A stretch of 64,000 nt of DNA from contig NC_007643.1 of NCBI RefSeq assembly GCF_000013085.1, forward strand, positions 1,969,001 to 2,033,000. The letters run 5' to 3'. Below, in pieces: positions 11,458 through 19,153 of this stretch. Source of the DNA: Rhodospirillum rubrum ATCC 11170. GTDB lineage: Bacteria; Pseudomonadota; Alphaproteobacteria; Rhodospirillales; Rhodospirillaceae. The position numbers were made by a program, and so were the translations under genes. Position 1 is the stretch's first letter, and each line of letters starts with the position of its first letter. Under the pieces are notes generated by a model. It did not search any database and was not told where the DNA came from. It saw only the letters and a program-made list of their open reading frames with translations.

Positions 11458-11472
11458 CGCGGGTTAGTCTTT

Positions 11473-11635
11473 GCCGAGAGGCGCCGCCTCTCGGCGCTCT
11501 CCGCGAAGGGCCAAAGGCCCTTCGAACCCCGGGAAAGGTCGCGGTTGACGTTCCTTCCGGGCGACGCGCCGCCAAAACAGGGGGGTGGAGGGCCCGTGGC
11601 CCTCCGCGGGATTGCCAAGGGGCGCGCCCCTTGGC
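11473..11635. repeat. Cluster of four perfect GC-rich hairpins
   Basis: Four perfect inverted repeats with tiny loops sit in one intergenic gap: GCCGAGAGGC with a 3-base loop (11473-11495), CGAAGGGCC with loop AAA (11504-11524), GGAGGGCC with loop CGT (11587-11605), and GCCAAGGGGC with a 2-base loop (11614-11635). The gap lies between convergent genes. It resembles REP-like or multi-hairpin intergenic elements of GC-rich alphaproteobacteria and could act as a bidirectional terminator or transcript stabiliser. Confidence 0.7.
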
Positions 11636-11663
11636 GTGCATCCCTCGTTACAAGGGCGGGCTC

Positions 11664-12410
11664 TTAGCGGGCGGGTTGGGCGGGGATTTGCAAGCGGGGG
11701 ACGGCGGCCGGCGAGCGGGTTAGATCGATCTCGATGAAGGGCGGCGGGCTGGCCAGGGTGGCGATCGTCCAGTCATAGATCATGAAGCGGCCGACATCCC
11801 GGGCGGCGGTGGCCATCGGATTGCCCTTGAGTGGCAGGCCGTCGCTGACGACGCGAAAGCGTCCCTGCATGCCCAGGCCGGCGCTGGCGATGCGATCGCG
11901 GTCTTCGGTTTTCAGCGACCGGGCGCGGATGATCGCCCGGCCATCGTCAAAGGTTTCCAGGGAAATCAGCGCGTCGCTGCGCCGGGGGAAGGCGAAGATA
12001 TCGCGCGCTCCCAAATGGCCGAGCCGCTCATAGCTGACCTTGAAACGGCCGCCGCCCAGCGGAACGATGGTTTTGAAGGCCTCGTCCCGGCTGAGGTCGC
12101 GGATCAGGATATCGGTTTTCTCGGTGATTTCGGCCGGGGTCAGCTTGCGGGCGCGGATGTCGTCGGCCAAAGGCACCCAAACCAGATCCCCCTGATACAC
12201 CAGGGCGTAATCGCCATTGCGCGACAGCCGGACCTCGGCCAGGAAGCGATCGGGCAGCCAGCAGGACGCCAGCAGCAGGCAAGCCGCGACCGTGATGATC
12301 GCCGCTTTTAGGCGGCGATCAAAAGTTTGCGCCGCCCAGCGGGGACGCGAATCGGGGGAGGGGGCCGTCAGGTCGGTTCCCCGCGTTCCCGGCGTTTGGC
12401 GTCGCGCCAT
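11664..12410 (-). CDS. Predicted lipoprotein, unknown function
   Basis: 248 residues. A hydrophobic stretch ending in the lipobox LLLASC (about residues 37-50) indicates lipid attachment, although it is preceded by an unusually long charged N-terminus of about 33 residues. The true start may therefore be a non-ATG codon downstream, but none is clearly marked; the ATG at 12410 lies inside mazG and overlaps it by 43 bases. No catalytic motif is recognised in the secreted part. Probably co-transcribed with mazG. Confidence 0.65.
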   Translation of the reverse strand: MARRQTPGTRGTDLTAPSPDSRPRWAAQTFDRRLKAAIITVAACLLLASCWLPDRFLAEVRLSRNGDYALVYQGDLVWVPLADDIRARKLTPAEITEKTDILIRDLSRDEAFKTIVPLGGGRFKVSYERLGHLGARDIFAFPRRSDALISLETFDDGRAIIRARSLKTEDRDRIASAGLGMQGRFRVVSDGLPLKGNPMATAARDVGRFMIYDWTIATLASPPPFIEIDLTRSPAAVPRLQIPAQPAR

Positions 12411-13207
12411 AGCTCTTCCATTTCCTCCAGGGTCGAGTCCGCCGGGCCGCGACCGCTTTCCGCCAGACGGGATTCCACATGGCGAAAGCGCCGATCGAAT
12501 TTGGCGTTCGCCCGTCGCAGCGCCGTTTCGGAATCGACGTCGAGACTGCGGGCAAGCTGGACGACCACGAACAAAAGATCGCCCATTTCCTCGATGATAC
12601 GCTCCTGATCGCGGCCCGCCAATTCTTCCTGAAGTTCCCCCAATTCCTCGTGGAGCTTTTCCACCACGGCGCCGATATCGGGCCAGTCAAAACCGACGCG
12701 GGCGACCCGGTTCCCCAGCTTATGGGCGCGGGCCAGGGCGGGCAGGGTGGCGGTCACGCCATCGAGCACGCTGGCGACCCGCCCCTCGGCGGCGGCCTGG
12801 GCCTGACGGTCGCGGGCCTTGCCCTCCTCCCAGGCGGTGGTCTGGGCGGCGGCGTCGGTGGGGGGCGAAAGGCTGCTTTCTCCAAAGATATGGGGATGGC
12901 GGTGTTCGAGCTTGTCGGCGATGGCAGTGGCGACGGCGTCGAAATCGAAGGCGCCCTCTTCCTCGGCCAAGCGGGCATGGAAAACGACCTGCAGCAGCAG
13001 ATCGCCCAATTCGTCGCGCAGATCGCTCCTCGCCCCGCGTTCGATGGCGTCAACCACCTCATAGGCCTCTTCCAGGGTATGGGGGGCGAGGCTGGCGAAG
13101 GTCTGGGCACGGTCCCAGGGGCATCCGCGCAAGGGGTCGCGCAGCCGGGCCATCAGGGCGAGCAAGCGATCGATCGGCGACGGGGGCGGCGGCGAAGGCG
13201 AGGTCAC
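12368..13207 (-). CDS. mazG: Nucleoside triphosphate pyrophosphohydrolase MazG
   Basis: Hydrolyses NTPs and dNTPs to monophosphates, cleaning the nucleotide pool. The 279-residue, two-domain protein shows the MazG metal motif twice: TLEEAYEVVDAI followed by DELGDLLLQVVFHA in the N-terminal half, and LGELQEEL with EEMGDLLFVVVQLAR in the C-terminal half. The opening RLRDPLRGCPWDRAQTFASL is typical. It lies on the minus strand 48 bases after speE and reads into the lipoprotein gene. Confidence 0.95.
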   Translation of the reverse strand: MTSPSPPPPSPIDRLLALMARLRDPLRGCPWDRAQTFASLAPHTLEEAYEVVDAIERGARSDLRDELGDLLLQVVFHARLAEEEGAFDFDAVATAIADKLEHRHPHIFGESSLSPPTDAAAQTTAWEEGKARDRQAQAAAEGRVASVLDGVTATLPALARAHKLGNRVARVGFDWPDIGAVVEKLHEELGELQEELAGRDQERIIEEMGDLLFVVVQLARSLDVDSETALRRANAKFDRRFRHVESRLAESGRGPADSTLEEMEELWRDAKRRERGEPT

Positions 13208-13255
13208 GGGCGAGATCTCCTTGTAGAGCGGCGGCGGTTTTTTCAGCGGGCGCGC

Positions 13256-14107
13256 TCAGCCTCGGGCGGCGGCGCGGATATGGGGGGGCAGGGCGAAGGC
13301 GCCGGCATGGCCCTCGGGCGAGTAATAGCCGAACGCAAGGCCGCTGGCCGCCACCCGCGCGGCCAGAACCGCCGGATCGGGAACCTTCTTGCCGGCATCC
13401 TCGCTCGCCCAGCCCAGGGTCATCAAGCCGCCGACATAGGTGGGAACGGCGATGGCATAGAAGGCCACCTCGGGGAAGGCCGCCGACAGGGCGGCGTTGA
13501 CATGGGCGATCTCGCGCGGCTGCAGGAAGGGCACGCCGGCCTGCACCACCAGCACGCCGCCCGGGGTCAGCAACTGGCGGCAGGCGCCATAGAAGGCCGG
13601 GGTGAACAGCCCCTCGGCCGGACCGAAGGGATCGGTGGAATCGATGATGATCACGTCATAGGGCTGATGGGCGCCGGCGACGAAGGCGATGCCGTCGGCG
13701 ATGATCAGCTCGGCGCGCGGATCGTCGAAGGCGCCATCGCTGACCATCGGCATATGGTCGCGCGCCATCTCGACGACGGTGGCGTCGATTTCGACCATGG
13801 TCGCCCGCTCGACGGTTTTATGGCGCAGGACTTCGCGCAGCGTGCCGCCATCGCCGCCGCCGATGATTAGCACCCGCCGCGCCGCGCCGTGGCCGAACAA
13901 CGGCACATGGGCGATCATCTCGTGATAGACGAATTCGTCGCGCTCGGTCAGCTGCACCATGCCGTCAAGCACCATCACCCGGCCGAAGGTCTGATTCTCG
14001 AGGATCACCAGATCCTGATGGGCGGTCTGTTCGCGCAAGAGCACGCGGTCGGCGGCGAAGCTCTGGCGCCAATGGGGGTGAAGGGTCTCGCTGAACCATT
14101 CGGTCAT
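13256..14107 (-). CDS. speE: Spermidine synthase SpeE
   Basis: Transfers the aminopropyl group of decarboxylated S-adenosylmethionine to putrescine, 283 residues. Family motifs seen are MVLDGMVQLTERDEF, VLIIGGGDGGTLREVL, the catalytic DSTDPFGPAEGLF and VPTYVGGLMTLGWAS. The ATG at 14107 (MTEWFSETLHPHWRQ) is chosen over a longer frame because AAAGGACG lies directly upstream and it matches the family start. It is divergent from speD, the enzyme that makes its co-substrate, across a 273-base regulatory gap. Confidence 0.95.
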   Translation of the reverse strand: MTEWFSETLHPHWRQSFAADRVLLREQTAHQDLVILENQTFGRVMVLDGMVQLTERDEFVYHEMIAHVPLFGHGAARRVLIIGGGDGGTLREVLRHKTVERATMVEIDATVVEMARDHMPMVSDGAFDDPRAELIIADGIAFVAGAHQPYDVIIIDSTDPFGPAEGLFTPAFYGACRQLLTPGGVLVVQAGVPFLQPREIAHVNAALSAAFPEVAFYAIAVPTYVGGLMTLGWASEDAGKKVPDPAVLAARVAASGLAFGYYSPEGHAGAFALPPHIRAAARG

Positions 14108-14322
14108 GAAAAAACGTCCTTTGGCAACGGAAGGGACTTGAAGAACCGCCCTAGAGAAACCCACCTTGTGGTCCTTGCGCAACGGTTGCGTCCGAAAAAG
14201 AGCGGCGAAGCGCTTATACCCAAGAAATTCACTTGCGTCCCCGGCGGGAAGGGGTATTTTCCCGTCCACCGCACCAGTCCCGGCAAGGGGGGTGCGTTTG
14301 TTTTATGGTAATCCACTAGAGG

Positions 14323-14342
14323 CTTGTTCACTGAGTAACAAG
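14323..14342 (+). promoter_or_regulatory. Stem-loop in the speD leader
   Basis: CTTGTT and AACAAG flank an 8-base loop about 40 bases before the speD start codon. It lies in the 5' untranslated region and might influence speD translation. Regulation is inferred, not shown. Confidence 0.35.
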
Positions 14343-14380
14343 GCCCTTCGGGTTCAACGCTGGTTTGAGGGAGATGACCA

Positions 14381-14893
14381 ATGCGTCTCGCGTCCCCCCA
14401 ATTGGCGGTGAATACTGAAGCGGAGGCCCGCGAAGCCCGAGCAGAGGTAAGATCCGTTCCGTCCGTCACCCTGAAAGCCCTTCCGGGAAAAACCATTCCC
14501 GACAGCGCGCTGGCAGGCAATCGCCTTGACCATTTCATTAAGGAAAATGGTCTGACCTTCGCGGGTAGGCACCTGATCCTTGACCTTTGGGAAGCCAAGG
14601 GCCTGGACGATATCGACCTGATCGAACGCGCCATGCGTGCGGCGGTCGACGCGTCGGGCGCCACCCTTTTGCACATCCACCTCCATCACTTCTCGCCCAA
14701 TGGCGGAGTGTCCGGGGTGGCCGTGCTTGCTGAATCCCATATCAGCATCCACACATGGCCCGAATGCGGCTATGCGGCCCTGGATATCTTCATGTGCGGC
14801 GACGCCGAACCTCTGAAGGCCGTTCCGGTGTTCCGCGACGCCTTCGGCGCCGGCCATGCGACCCTGACCGAACATAAACGCGGCGTGGTCTAA
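14381..14893 (+). CDS. speD: S-adenosylmethionine decarboxylase proenzyme SpeD
   Basis: Pyruvoyl enzyme that makes decarboxylated S-adenosylmethionine for spermidine synthesis, 170 residues. The self-cleavage site is E118-S119 in AESHISIHTWPECGYAALD, and the conserved Cys of DIFMCGD is present. An N-terminal extension of about 27 residues precedes the conserved core (GRHLILDLWEAKGLDD); it is longer than in the short bacterial class 1B enzymes. The start is supported by GGGAG seven bases upstream. It is divergent from speE and upstream of ornithine decarboxylase, giving a complete spermidine route. Confidence 0.93.
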   Translation: MRLASPQLAVNTEAEAREARAEVRSVPSVTLKALPGKTIPDSALAGNRLDHFIKENGLTFAGRHLILDLWEAKGLDDIDLIERAMRAAVDASGATLLHIHLHHFSPNGGVSGVAVLAESHISIHTWPECGYAALDIFMCGDAEPLKAVPVFRDAFGAGHATLTEHKRGVV

Positions 14894-14900
14894 AGGACTG

Positions 14901-14928
14901 AGGAAGAAGCGTCTTTCGCTTTCTTCCT
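14901..14928 (+). terminator. Terminator-like hairpin between speD and the ornithine decarboxylase gene
   Basis: AGGAAGAAGCG pairs with CGCTTTCTTCCT (one bulge) around a TCTTT loop, just 8 bases after the speD stop. The following sequence TTAATCCC is only weakly T-rich, so termination may be partial. Confidence 0.5.
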
Positions 14929-14958
14929 TAATCCCTTGGCCTATCCGTCTTGTCCGCC

Positions 14959-15019
14959 TTCGGTGCCTGTCCACCGAACGTTCGCTCGCGCGAGAAATCC
15001 TGCGCCAGGGCAGGATTTC
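14959..15019 (+). promoter_or_regulatory. Structured leader of the ornithine decarboxylase gene
   Basis: Two stem-loops stand immediately before the ribosome binding site: TTCGGTG/CACCGAA (14959-14978) and GAAATCCTG/CAGGATTTC (14994-15019). The second ends 8 bases before the GGAG used by the decarboxylase. Alphaproteobacterial ornithine decarboxylase genes are known to carry a conserved leader (the speF RNA motif); whether this is that motif cannot be decided by eye. Confidence 0.45.
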
Positions 15020-15036
15020 CCATTGTGGAGAAGCTG

Positions 15037-16302
15037 ATGCACAATCAAGCCATCCGGGCCAACCAGCCCGAAGAGCCGCCCGACGCCTTCATCGCCGCGG
15101 AATCCCGCCCGCCGGGCGGCGCCCCGACCCTTGCCCTCGTCGCCGAACCCCCGCGCTGGGTGGCGACCGGCATCACCGAAAAGATGGCGGCGTTCCTGGC
15201 CGAAGAGCCCGAAACCCCCTGTCTCGTCGTCGACCTTGACGTGGTCGAAGGCAATTACCGCGCCCTGCGCGGCGCTCTGCCCCAGGCGGAGGTCTACTAT
15301 GCGGTGAAATCGAACCCGGCGCCGCCGCTTGTCGCCCGGCTGATCGCCCTGGGATCGAGTTTCGATACCGCCAGCCTTCCCGAGATCGACCTGTGCCTCG
15401 GCCTGGGGGCCGATCCGGCCAAGCTGTCGTTCGGGAACACCATCAAGAAATCAAAAGACATCGCCGCGGCCTATGAACGCGGTGTTCGGCTATTCGCCTT
15501 CGATGCGGAGGAGGAGCTGGAAAAGCTCGCCGAACACGCGCCCGGTTCGCAGGTGTTCTGCCGCTTGTTCGTTGACAATGTCGGGGCCGAATGGCCGCTG
15601 TCGCGCAAGTTCGGCTGTTCCGTCGCCATGGCCGGCGATCTGCTGATCAAGGCCCAGGCCCTGGGCCTTGAAGCCCACGGCGTGTCGTTCCACGTCGGCT
15701 CGCAGCAAAAAGACCTTGGCCAGTGGGATGTCGCCCTGGAAAAGGCCGCCGAGCTGTTCCGCGATCTGGCCGCCGTCGGCATCACCCTCAAGATGGTCAA
15801 TCTTGGCGGTGGCCTGCCGACGTCTTATGGCAACCGCTTGCCCTATGGCGTCGATGAATACGGCGCCCATGTCCTGGGCGCGGTCGACCGCTTGTTCGAT
15901 GGCCCGCGTCCGCGGCTGATCGTCGAGCCCGGCCGCTATATGGGCGGCAACGCCGGCGTGCTGGAGACCGAGGTGGTTCTGGTGTCGCGCAAGGACGCCG
16001 CCGACGATCGGCGCTGGGTCTATATCGACGCCGGCCGCTTCAACGGCCTGGCCGAGACCGAGGGCGAGGCCATCCGCTACCCGATCATCAGCGACAAGGA
16101 CGACGGCGAGACCGGTCCGGTCATCATCGCCGGCCCGACCTGCGACAGCGTCGATATCCTGTATGACAAGGCCGGTTACACCCTGCCGCTGTCGCTCAAG
16201 GCGGGAGACCGTCTTCGCCTGCTGTCGACGGGCGCCTATACCACGTCCTATGCCTCGGTCGGCTTCAACGGCTTCCTGCCGCTCAAGGCCCACTACCTGT
16301 AA
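15037..16302 (+). CDS. Ornithine/lysine decarboxylase, alanine-racemase-fold (group IV)
   Basis: PLP enzyme making putrescine from ornithine (and possibly cadaverine from lysine), 421 residues. The PLP lysine is K91 in YYAVKSNP. HVGSQQ, NLGGGLPTSYG, EPGRYMGGNAG and the C-terminal active-site motif GPTCDSVDILYD are present. The ATG at 15037 is preceded by GGAG with a 6-base gap; a longer frame would start inside the hairpin leader and is rejected. Together with speD and speE it supplies the putrescine-spermidine pathway. Relaxed ornithine/lysine specificity is common in the family. Confidence 0.92.
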   Translation: MHNQAIRANQPEEPPDAFIAAESRPPGGAPTLALVAEPPRWVATGITEKMAAFLAEEPETPCLVVDLDVVEGNYRALRGALPQAEVYYAVKSNPAPPLVARLIALGSSFDTASLPEIDLCLGLGADPAKLSFGNTIKKSKDIAAAYERGVRLFAFDAEEELEKLAEHAPGSQVFCRLFVDNVGAEWPLSRKFGCSVAMAGDLLIKAQALGLEAHGVSFHVGSQQKDLGQWDVALEKAAELFRDLAAVGITLKMVNLGGGLPTSYGNRLPYGVDEYGAHVLGAVDRLFDGPRPRLIVEPGRYMGGNAGVLETEVVLVSRKDAADDRRWVYIDAGRFNGLAETEGEAIRYPIISDKDDGETGPVIIAGPTCDSVDILYDKAGYTLPLSLKAGDRLRLLSTGAYTTSYASVGFNGFLPLKAHYL

Positions 16303-16322
16303 GATCGCCTTTGGTGATTGAC

Positions 16323-16359
16323 CGGCCCGGACCGCCTTGGCGCAGTCCGGGCCGTTTTT
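16323..16359 (+). terminator. Intrinsic terminator after ornithine decarboxylase
   Basis: CGGCCCGGAC and GTCCGGGCCG form a perfect 10-base stem around a 12-base loop, followed directly by TTTTT at 16355-16359. It closes the speD-decarboxylase unit. Confidence 0.92.
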
Positions 16360-16442
16360 GTTGCGCCGGTCCCAAGCCGACGCCAGATAACAGGGCAGGT
16401 GGGCCGGCCGTGGCCCGCCAGACAAGGGAAAGGGACGGGAAG

Positions 16443-17276
16443 GTGGCGATCGGTGATCTTCTGAACTGGAACAAACCGCCAACACCGGTACCCGCCCGCA
16501 AGCCGGCGGCCGAACCGGCCGAGGAGGAGGGGGGCAGGGCGCTGGCCCTGCTCACCTCGCTGTATCGCCCGGTGATCGGCGGCTTTGGCGGCCGGGGCGC
16601 CGTCTCGGTGGCGGCGGCCGAGGGGCTGCTGCGCGCCGAGGGCGATGTGGAACGCGCCGTGCGCGAGACCGTCCGCCGCACCGCCCTTCAGGCCGGCGCC
16701 GCCGGCTTCATGACCGGCCTGGGCGGCCTTGTCACCTTGCCCGTCGCCTTGCCGGCCAATGTGGTTTCGGTGCTGGCCCTGCAAACCCGGCTGGTCGCCA
16801 CCATCGCCTGCCTGCATGGCCATGACCCGGAAAGCGAGGGCGTGCGCCGGGCGGTGATGCTGGCGGTCGTTGGCCTGTCGCTAGCCGATTTTGGCCGGGG
16901 ATCGGGCGTGCGCTTGGGAACGCGGATGAGCCTGCGTCTGCTGGACCGGCTACCGGCGACCAGCGCCCGGGCGCTTAACAAAATGATCGGCCAGCAATTA
17001 GCCAACCGCTTGGCCAGTTTGACCCTGGGCAAGGCGGCGCCGGTGGTCGGCTGCGCCATCGGCGGCGGCATGGATTGGGCCGGAACCCGCGCCGTCGGTC
17101 TGCTCGCCGATAAAACCTTTAGAGCCGTCCCAACGGACAACGCGACGGACGGCGAGGGCGCGATGATGGCCGACGACCCGAGGCGGGATACGATCCGTAT
17201 GGCCGAAGATGTCTTCACCCGCTCGGCGCCGCCCGACAGCGTCATCTTGCTGGGATCCCCAGACCGCGAGCGGTGA
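16443..17276 (+). CDS. EcsC family protein
   Basis: 277 residues resembling the EcsC family: a glycine/alanine-rich hydrophobic central region (GAAGFMTGLGGLVTLPVALPANVVSVLALQ is broken here into its two hydrophobic halves) followed by NKMIGQQLANRL and VVGCAIGGGMDWAGTRAVG. The GTG at 16443 is chosen because the longer open frame would begin inside the preceding terminator and because a purine-rich AAAGGGACGGGAAG precedes it. The family is named after a Bacillus protein encoded with an ABC transporter, but no transporter genes adjoin it here and its role is unknown. Confidence 0.78.
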   Translation: MAIGDLLNWNKPPTPVPARKPAAEPAEEEGGRALALLTSLYRPVIGGFGGRGAVSVAAAEGLLRAEGDVERAVRETVRRTALQAGAAGFMTGLGGLVTLPVALPANVVSVLALQTRLVATIACLHGHDPESEGVRRAVMLAVVGLSLADFGRGSGVRLGTRMSLRLLDRLPATSARALNKMIGQQLANRLASLTLGKAAPVVGCAIGGGMDWAGTRAVGLLADKTFRAVPTDNATDGEGAMMADDPRRDTIRMAEDVFTRSAPPDSVILLGSPDRER

Positions 17277-17287
17277 ACCGTCGCGGT

Positions 17288-17311
17288 CTTTTCTCTCCTA
17301 GGAGAGAAAAG
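17288..17311. terminator. Perfect 24-base palindrome after the EcsC gene
   Basis: CTTTTCTCTCCT is followed directly by its exact complement AGGAGAGAAAAG. With no loop it would form a hairpin of about 10 pairs with a T-free tail; as DNA it is a perfect two-fold site. It lies 11 bases after the EcsC gene stop, so terminator is the simplest reading. Confidence 0.5.
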
Positions 17312-17460
17312 GGACTCAAAAGCAAACGGTCCGGTCGAATAAGGGTGCCGAACCCAACTGATCTAATTGTCGCATAATGTATATTATGGATAGAAAGATC
17401 CAGCCAGACCGGAGGAGGGTGCTTTTGACCCAAATCGTCTAACGGCGGGCGGTTAGGAAA

Positions 17461-17520
17461 AGGTTAAGAATTGTTAAGAGTCGTTAAGGACCATTAAGGA
17501 TCATTAAGAATGGTTAAGAT
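17461..17520. repeat. Six tandem 10-base TTAAG repeats, helically phased
   Basis: Six consecutive 10-base units follow the pattern NNRTTAAGRN with exactly 10-base spacing of TTAAG, in the gap between the convergent EcsC and DUF411 genes. A degenerate copy (GGTTAGGAAA) precedes at 17451. The array is AT-rich against a GC-rich background. An AT-rich inverted repeat CATAAT/ATTATG lies nearby at 17373-17388. The regularity suggests a multi-site protein-binding array; the binder is unknown. Confidence 0.75.
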
Positions 17521-17593
17521 CCTAACGACCGTGGCTTAAGGCCGGACCCGGCCCCCGATGGGATCGGGTAATGGGATCGGGTCCGGCCGTCGC

Positions 17594-18034
17594 TTAGTCG
17601 ATCTTTTGGAACGGCAAGATGCCGGCCGGGCCGAAGCTCATCACCATAAAGGGTTCGCGCTCGCCCGCCATGCCGGGCGAGCCCTGGGGCATGCCCGGCG
17701 CGGCGATACCGCTCACCCGGGGTTTCTCGGCCAACAGCCGGCCGATGGTGGCGGCGGGCACATGGCCCTCGATGACATAGCCGCCGATCTCGGCGGTATG
17801 GCACGATCCCAGGCTGTCGGGAACGCCTAGGCGGTGCTTGACCGGGGTTAGATCCTCGGTTTCGATCACCCTCACCTCATAGCCGTTGTCGATCATGTGA
17901 TCGACCCAGCCCTGGCAGCAGCCGCAGCTTGGTGATTTGGTGACGGTGACGCTGGTTTCCCCGGCGACGGCCGGCGCCTTGGCCAAGGTCAGCACGGCCA
18001 GGGCGAGCAACCCGATGCGTTTGTCGTGTTTCAT
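17594..18034 (-). CDS. DUF411 metal-binding periplasmic protein
   Basis: 146 residues with an N-terminal signal peptide (LLALAVLTLAKAPAVAG) and the family motif SPSCGCCQGWVDHM, a Cys-rich thioredoxin-like site, plus GSCHTAEIGGYVIEGHVPA. DUF411 proteins are often linked to copper or other metal resistance. The ATG at 18034 is chosen because AGGGA precedes it and the signal peptide starts there. It follows an integral membrane protein gene by 19 bases on the same strand, and the two are likely an operon. Confidence 0.82.
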   Translation of the reverse strand: MKHDKRIGLLALAVLTLAKAPAVAGETSVTVTKSPSCGCCQGWVDHMIDNGYEVRVIETEDLTPVKHRLGVPDSLGSCHTAEIGGYVIEGHVPAATIGRLLAEKPRVSGIAAPGMPQGSPGMAGEREPFMVMSFGPAGILPFQKID

Positions 18035-18053
18035 GGTTTGGTCCCTTCCCTGC

Positions 18054-18596
18054 CTAATGCGCCGTCCCATGGCCCATATCCCCGTGGTCCATCGGCATCT
18101 CCATCGGCATATCGGTGGCCGGAGCCTGCCAGGCGCCGCCCAGGGTCGGGTCGAGCATGCCGAAGATCATGGCGATATGGGCGACGATCAGGAACAGACC
18201 GACCAGGGCGGCGTGGATCATCATCCGCCCATGCTCGTCGCGGCGGCCGCCGATCACCTTGAATTCCAGCAAGGCGATGCCGCCCAGCGGCACGATGCCC
18301 AGCAGATAGAAGCCGACGGCCACGGCGTCGATCCAGCCGCGCCAACCGCCCGAGGTGGTCAGCGGCAGCACGGCGCTGGCCAGCAGATAGAAGAAGACGC
18401 CGGTGAAATAGACGCCGACCACCATGCCGGCAAGGCGGTTGATCTGGCGAACCCAGCCATCGTAGCGGCGGGTGTAGAGCAGGTAAAGTTCGGTGACGGC
18501 GATGGTTTCGGCCAAAATCACCGGAATCGCCATGAACAGCAGCAGGTTCCACGGCTGATTGGTGGCAAGAAGCTCCATGTAATGGGTCATGGACAT
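18054..18596 (-). CDS. Small polytopic membrane protein, metal-cluster associated
   Basis: About 180 residues with four or five hydrophobic segments (for example LLLFMAIPVILAETIAVTEL, MVVGVYFTGVFFYLLASAV, MIHAALVGLFLIVAHIAMIF). The C-terminus is Met/His-rich (DMPMEMPMDHGDMGHGTAH), a pattern typical of copper- or other metal-handling proteins. The ATG at 18596 has AGGAG eight bases upstream. I do not recognise a defined transporter family with certainty. Neighbours (DUF411, DmeF-like exporter) support a role in metal homeostasis. Confidence 0.72.
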   Translation of the reverse strand: MSMTHYMELLATNQPWNLLLFMAIPVILAETIAVTELYLLYTRRYDGWVRQINRLAGMVVGVYFTGVFFYLLASAVLPLTTSGGWRGWIDAVAVGFYLLGIVPLGGIALLEFKVIGGRRDEHGRMMIHAALVGLFLIVAHIAMIFGMLDPTLGGAWQAPATDMPMEMPMDHGDMGHGTAH

Positions 18597-18682
18597 CAAA
18601 ACGCACTCCTTTGAACGGCAACGAGTCTTCCGACAGGGCGCGAAGGCCCTGCCCTGGTCTTACGGGGAAGAAAACGAACCGA

Positions 18683-19042
18683 TCAAAGGCGCGGCGGCTT
18701 CAGCGGCGGCGGCCAAGTCAGGCGGTGCGGGCTTCGAACCGCGGCGGGGCGAAGCCGCGCCGCCGCTTGCCCGATCGCCGGCGTAAGACCTTCGGGTCCC
18801 GACAACGCCAGGACCAGCGGGGCGCAACAGGGCGGCGGCCCCACGGGAAGAACCGGGGCGGCCGGGGCCGATGAGGGCGCAGGCCCCTGCCCCGCCAGCC
18901 CCTTCCCGGCCAGATCGTGACAGCCCTGCCCCATGCCGGCCGCCATGGCGCCCCCCATGGCAATCGGTGCCGCGCCCGCCGGAGCGAGGCTGGCAAGGAT
19001 CGGCAAAAGCACAAGCAGAACGACGGCCAGAACGGCTTTCAT
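18683..19042 (-). CDS. Small secreted protein with Cys/His/Met residues
   Basis: 119 residues, with a clear signal peptide (MKAVLAVVLLVLLPILASLAPAGA). The mature part has Met- and Gly-rich stretches, a GCHDL site and PPPCCAP, and ends proline-rich. It recalls the small secreted proteins (DUF2946-like) found near copper genes, but similarity is weak. A competing open frame overlaps it on the same strand; I favour this one because of the signal peptide and start. It is divergent from the DmeF-like exporter gene. Confidence 0.5.
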   Translation of the reverse strand: MKAVLAVVLLVLLPILASLAPAGAAPIAMGGAMAAGMGQGCHDLAGKGLAGQGPAPSSAPAAPVLPVGPPPCCAPLVLALSGPEGLTPAIGQAAARLRPAAVRSPHRLTWPPPLKPPRL

Positions 19043-19153
19043 GAAACCCCGTTTTATGGCGCTCCCCTTCGCAATGCGGCTTGTTCGAGGGCAAGCAGAG
19101 CGCTACTAAGTCTCATTCAACACCGTCCGGCGGTCGACGGCAAGGAGGACTCC

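Noticed and set aside
12479-13870. 463-codon open frame on the plus strand
   Set aside because: Runs antisense through mazG and into speE; both minus-strand genes have full family motifs.
17461-17520. CtrA binding sites
   Set aside because: TTAA motifs are spaced by six bases, not the seven of full CtrA sites, and no promoter is expected between convergent genes.
17461-17520. CRISPR array
   Set aside because: Units are 10 bases long with no spacers; no cas genes occur in the window.
18660-19094. 144-codon minus-strand frame overlapping the small secreted protein
   Set aside because: No signal peptide or start site, with Arg/Gly-rich shadow-like composition; the 119-residue frame has a clear signal peptide.
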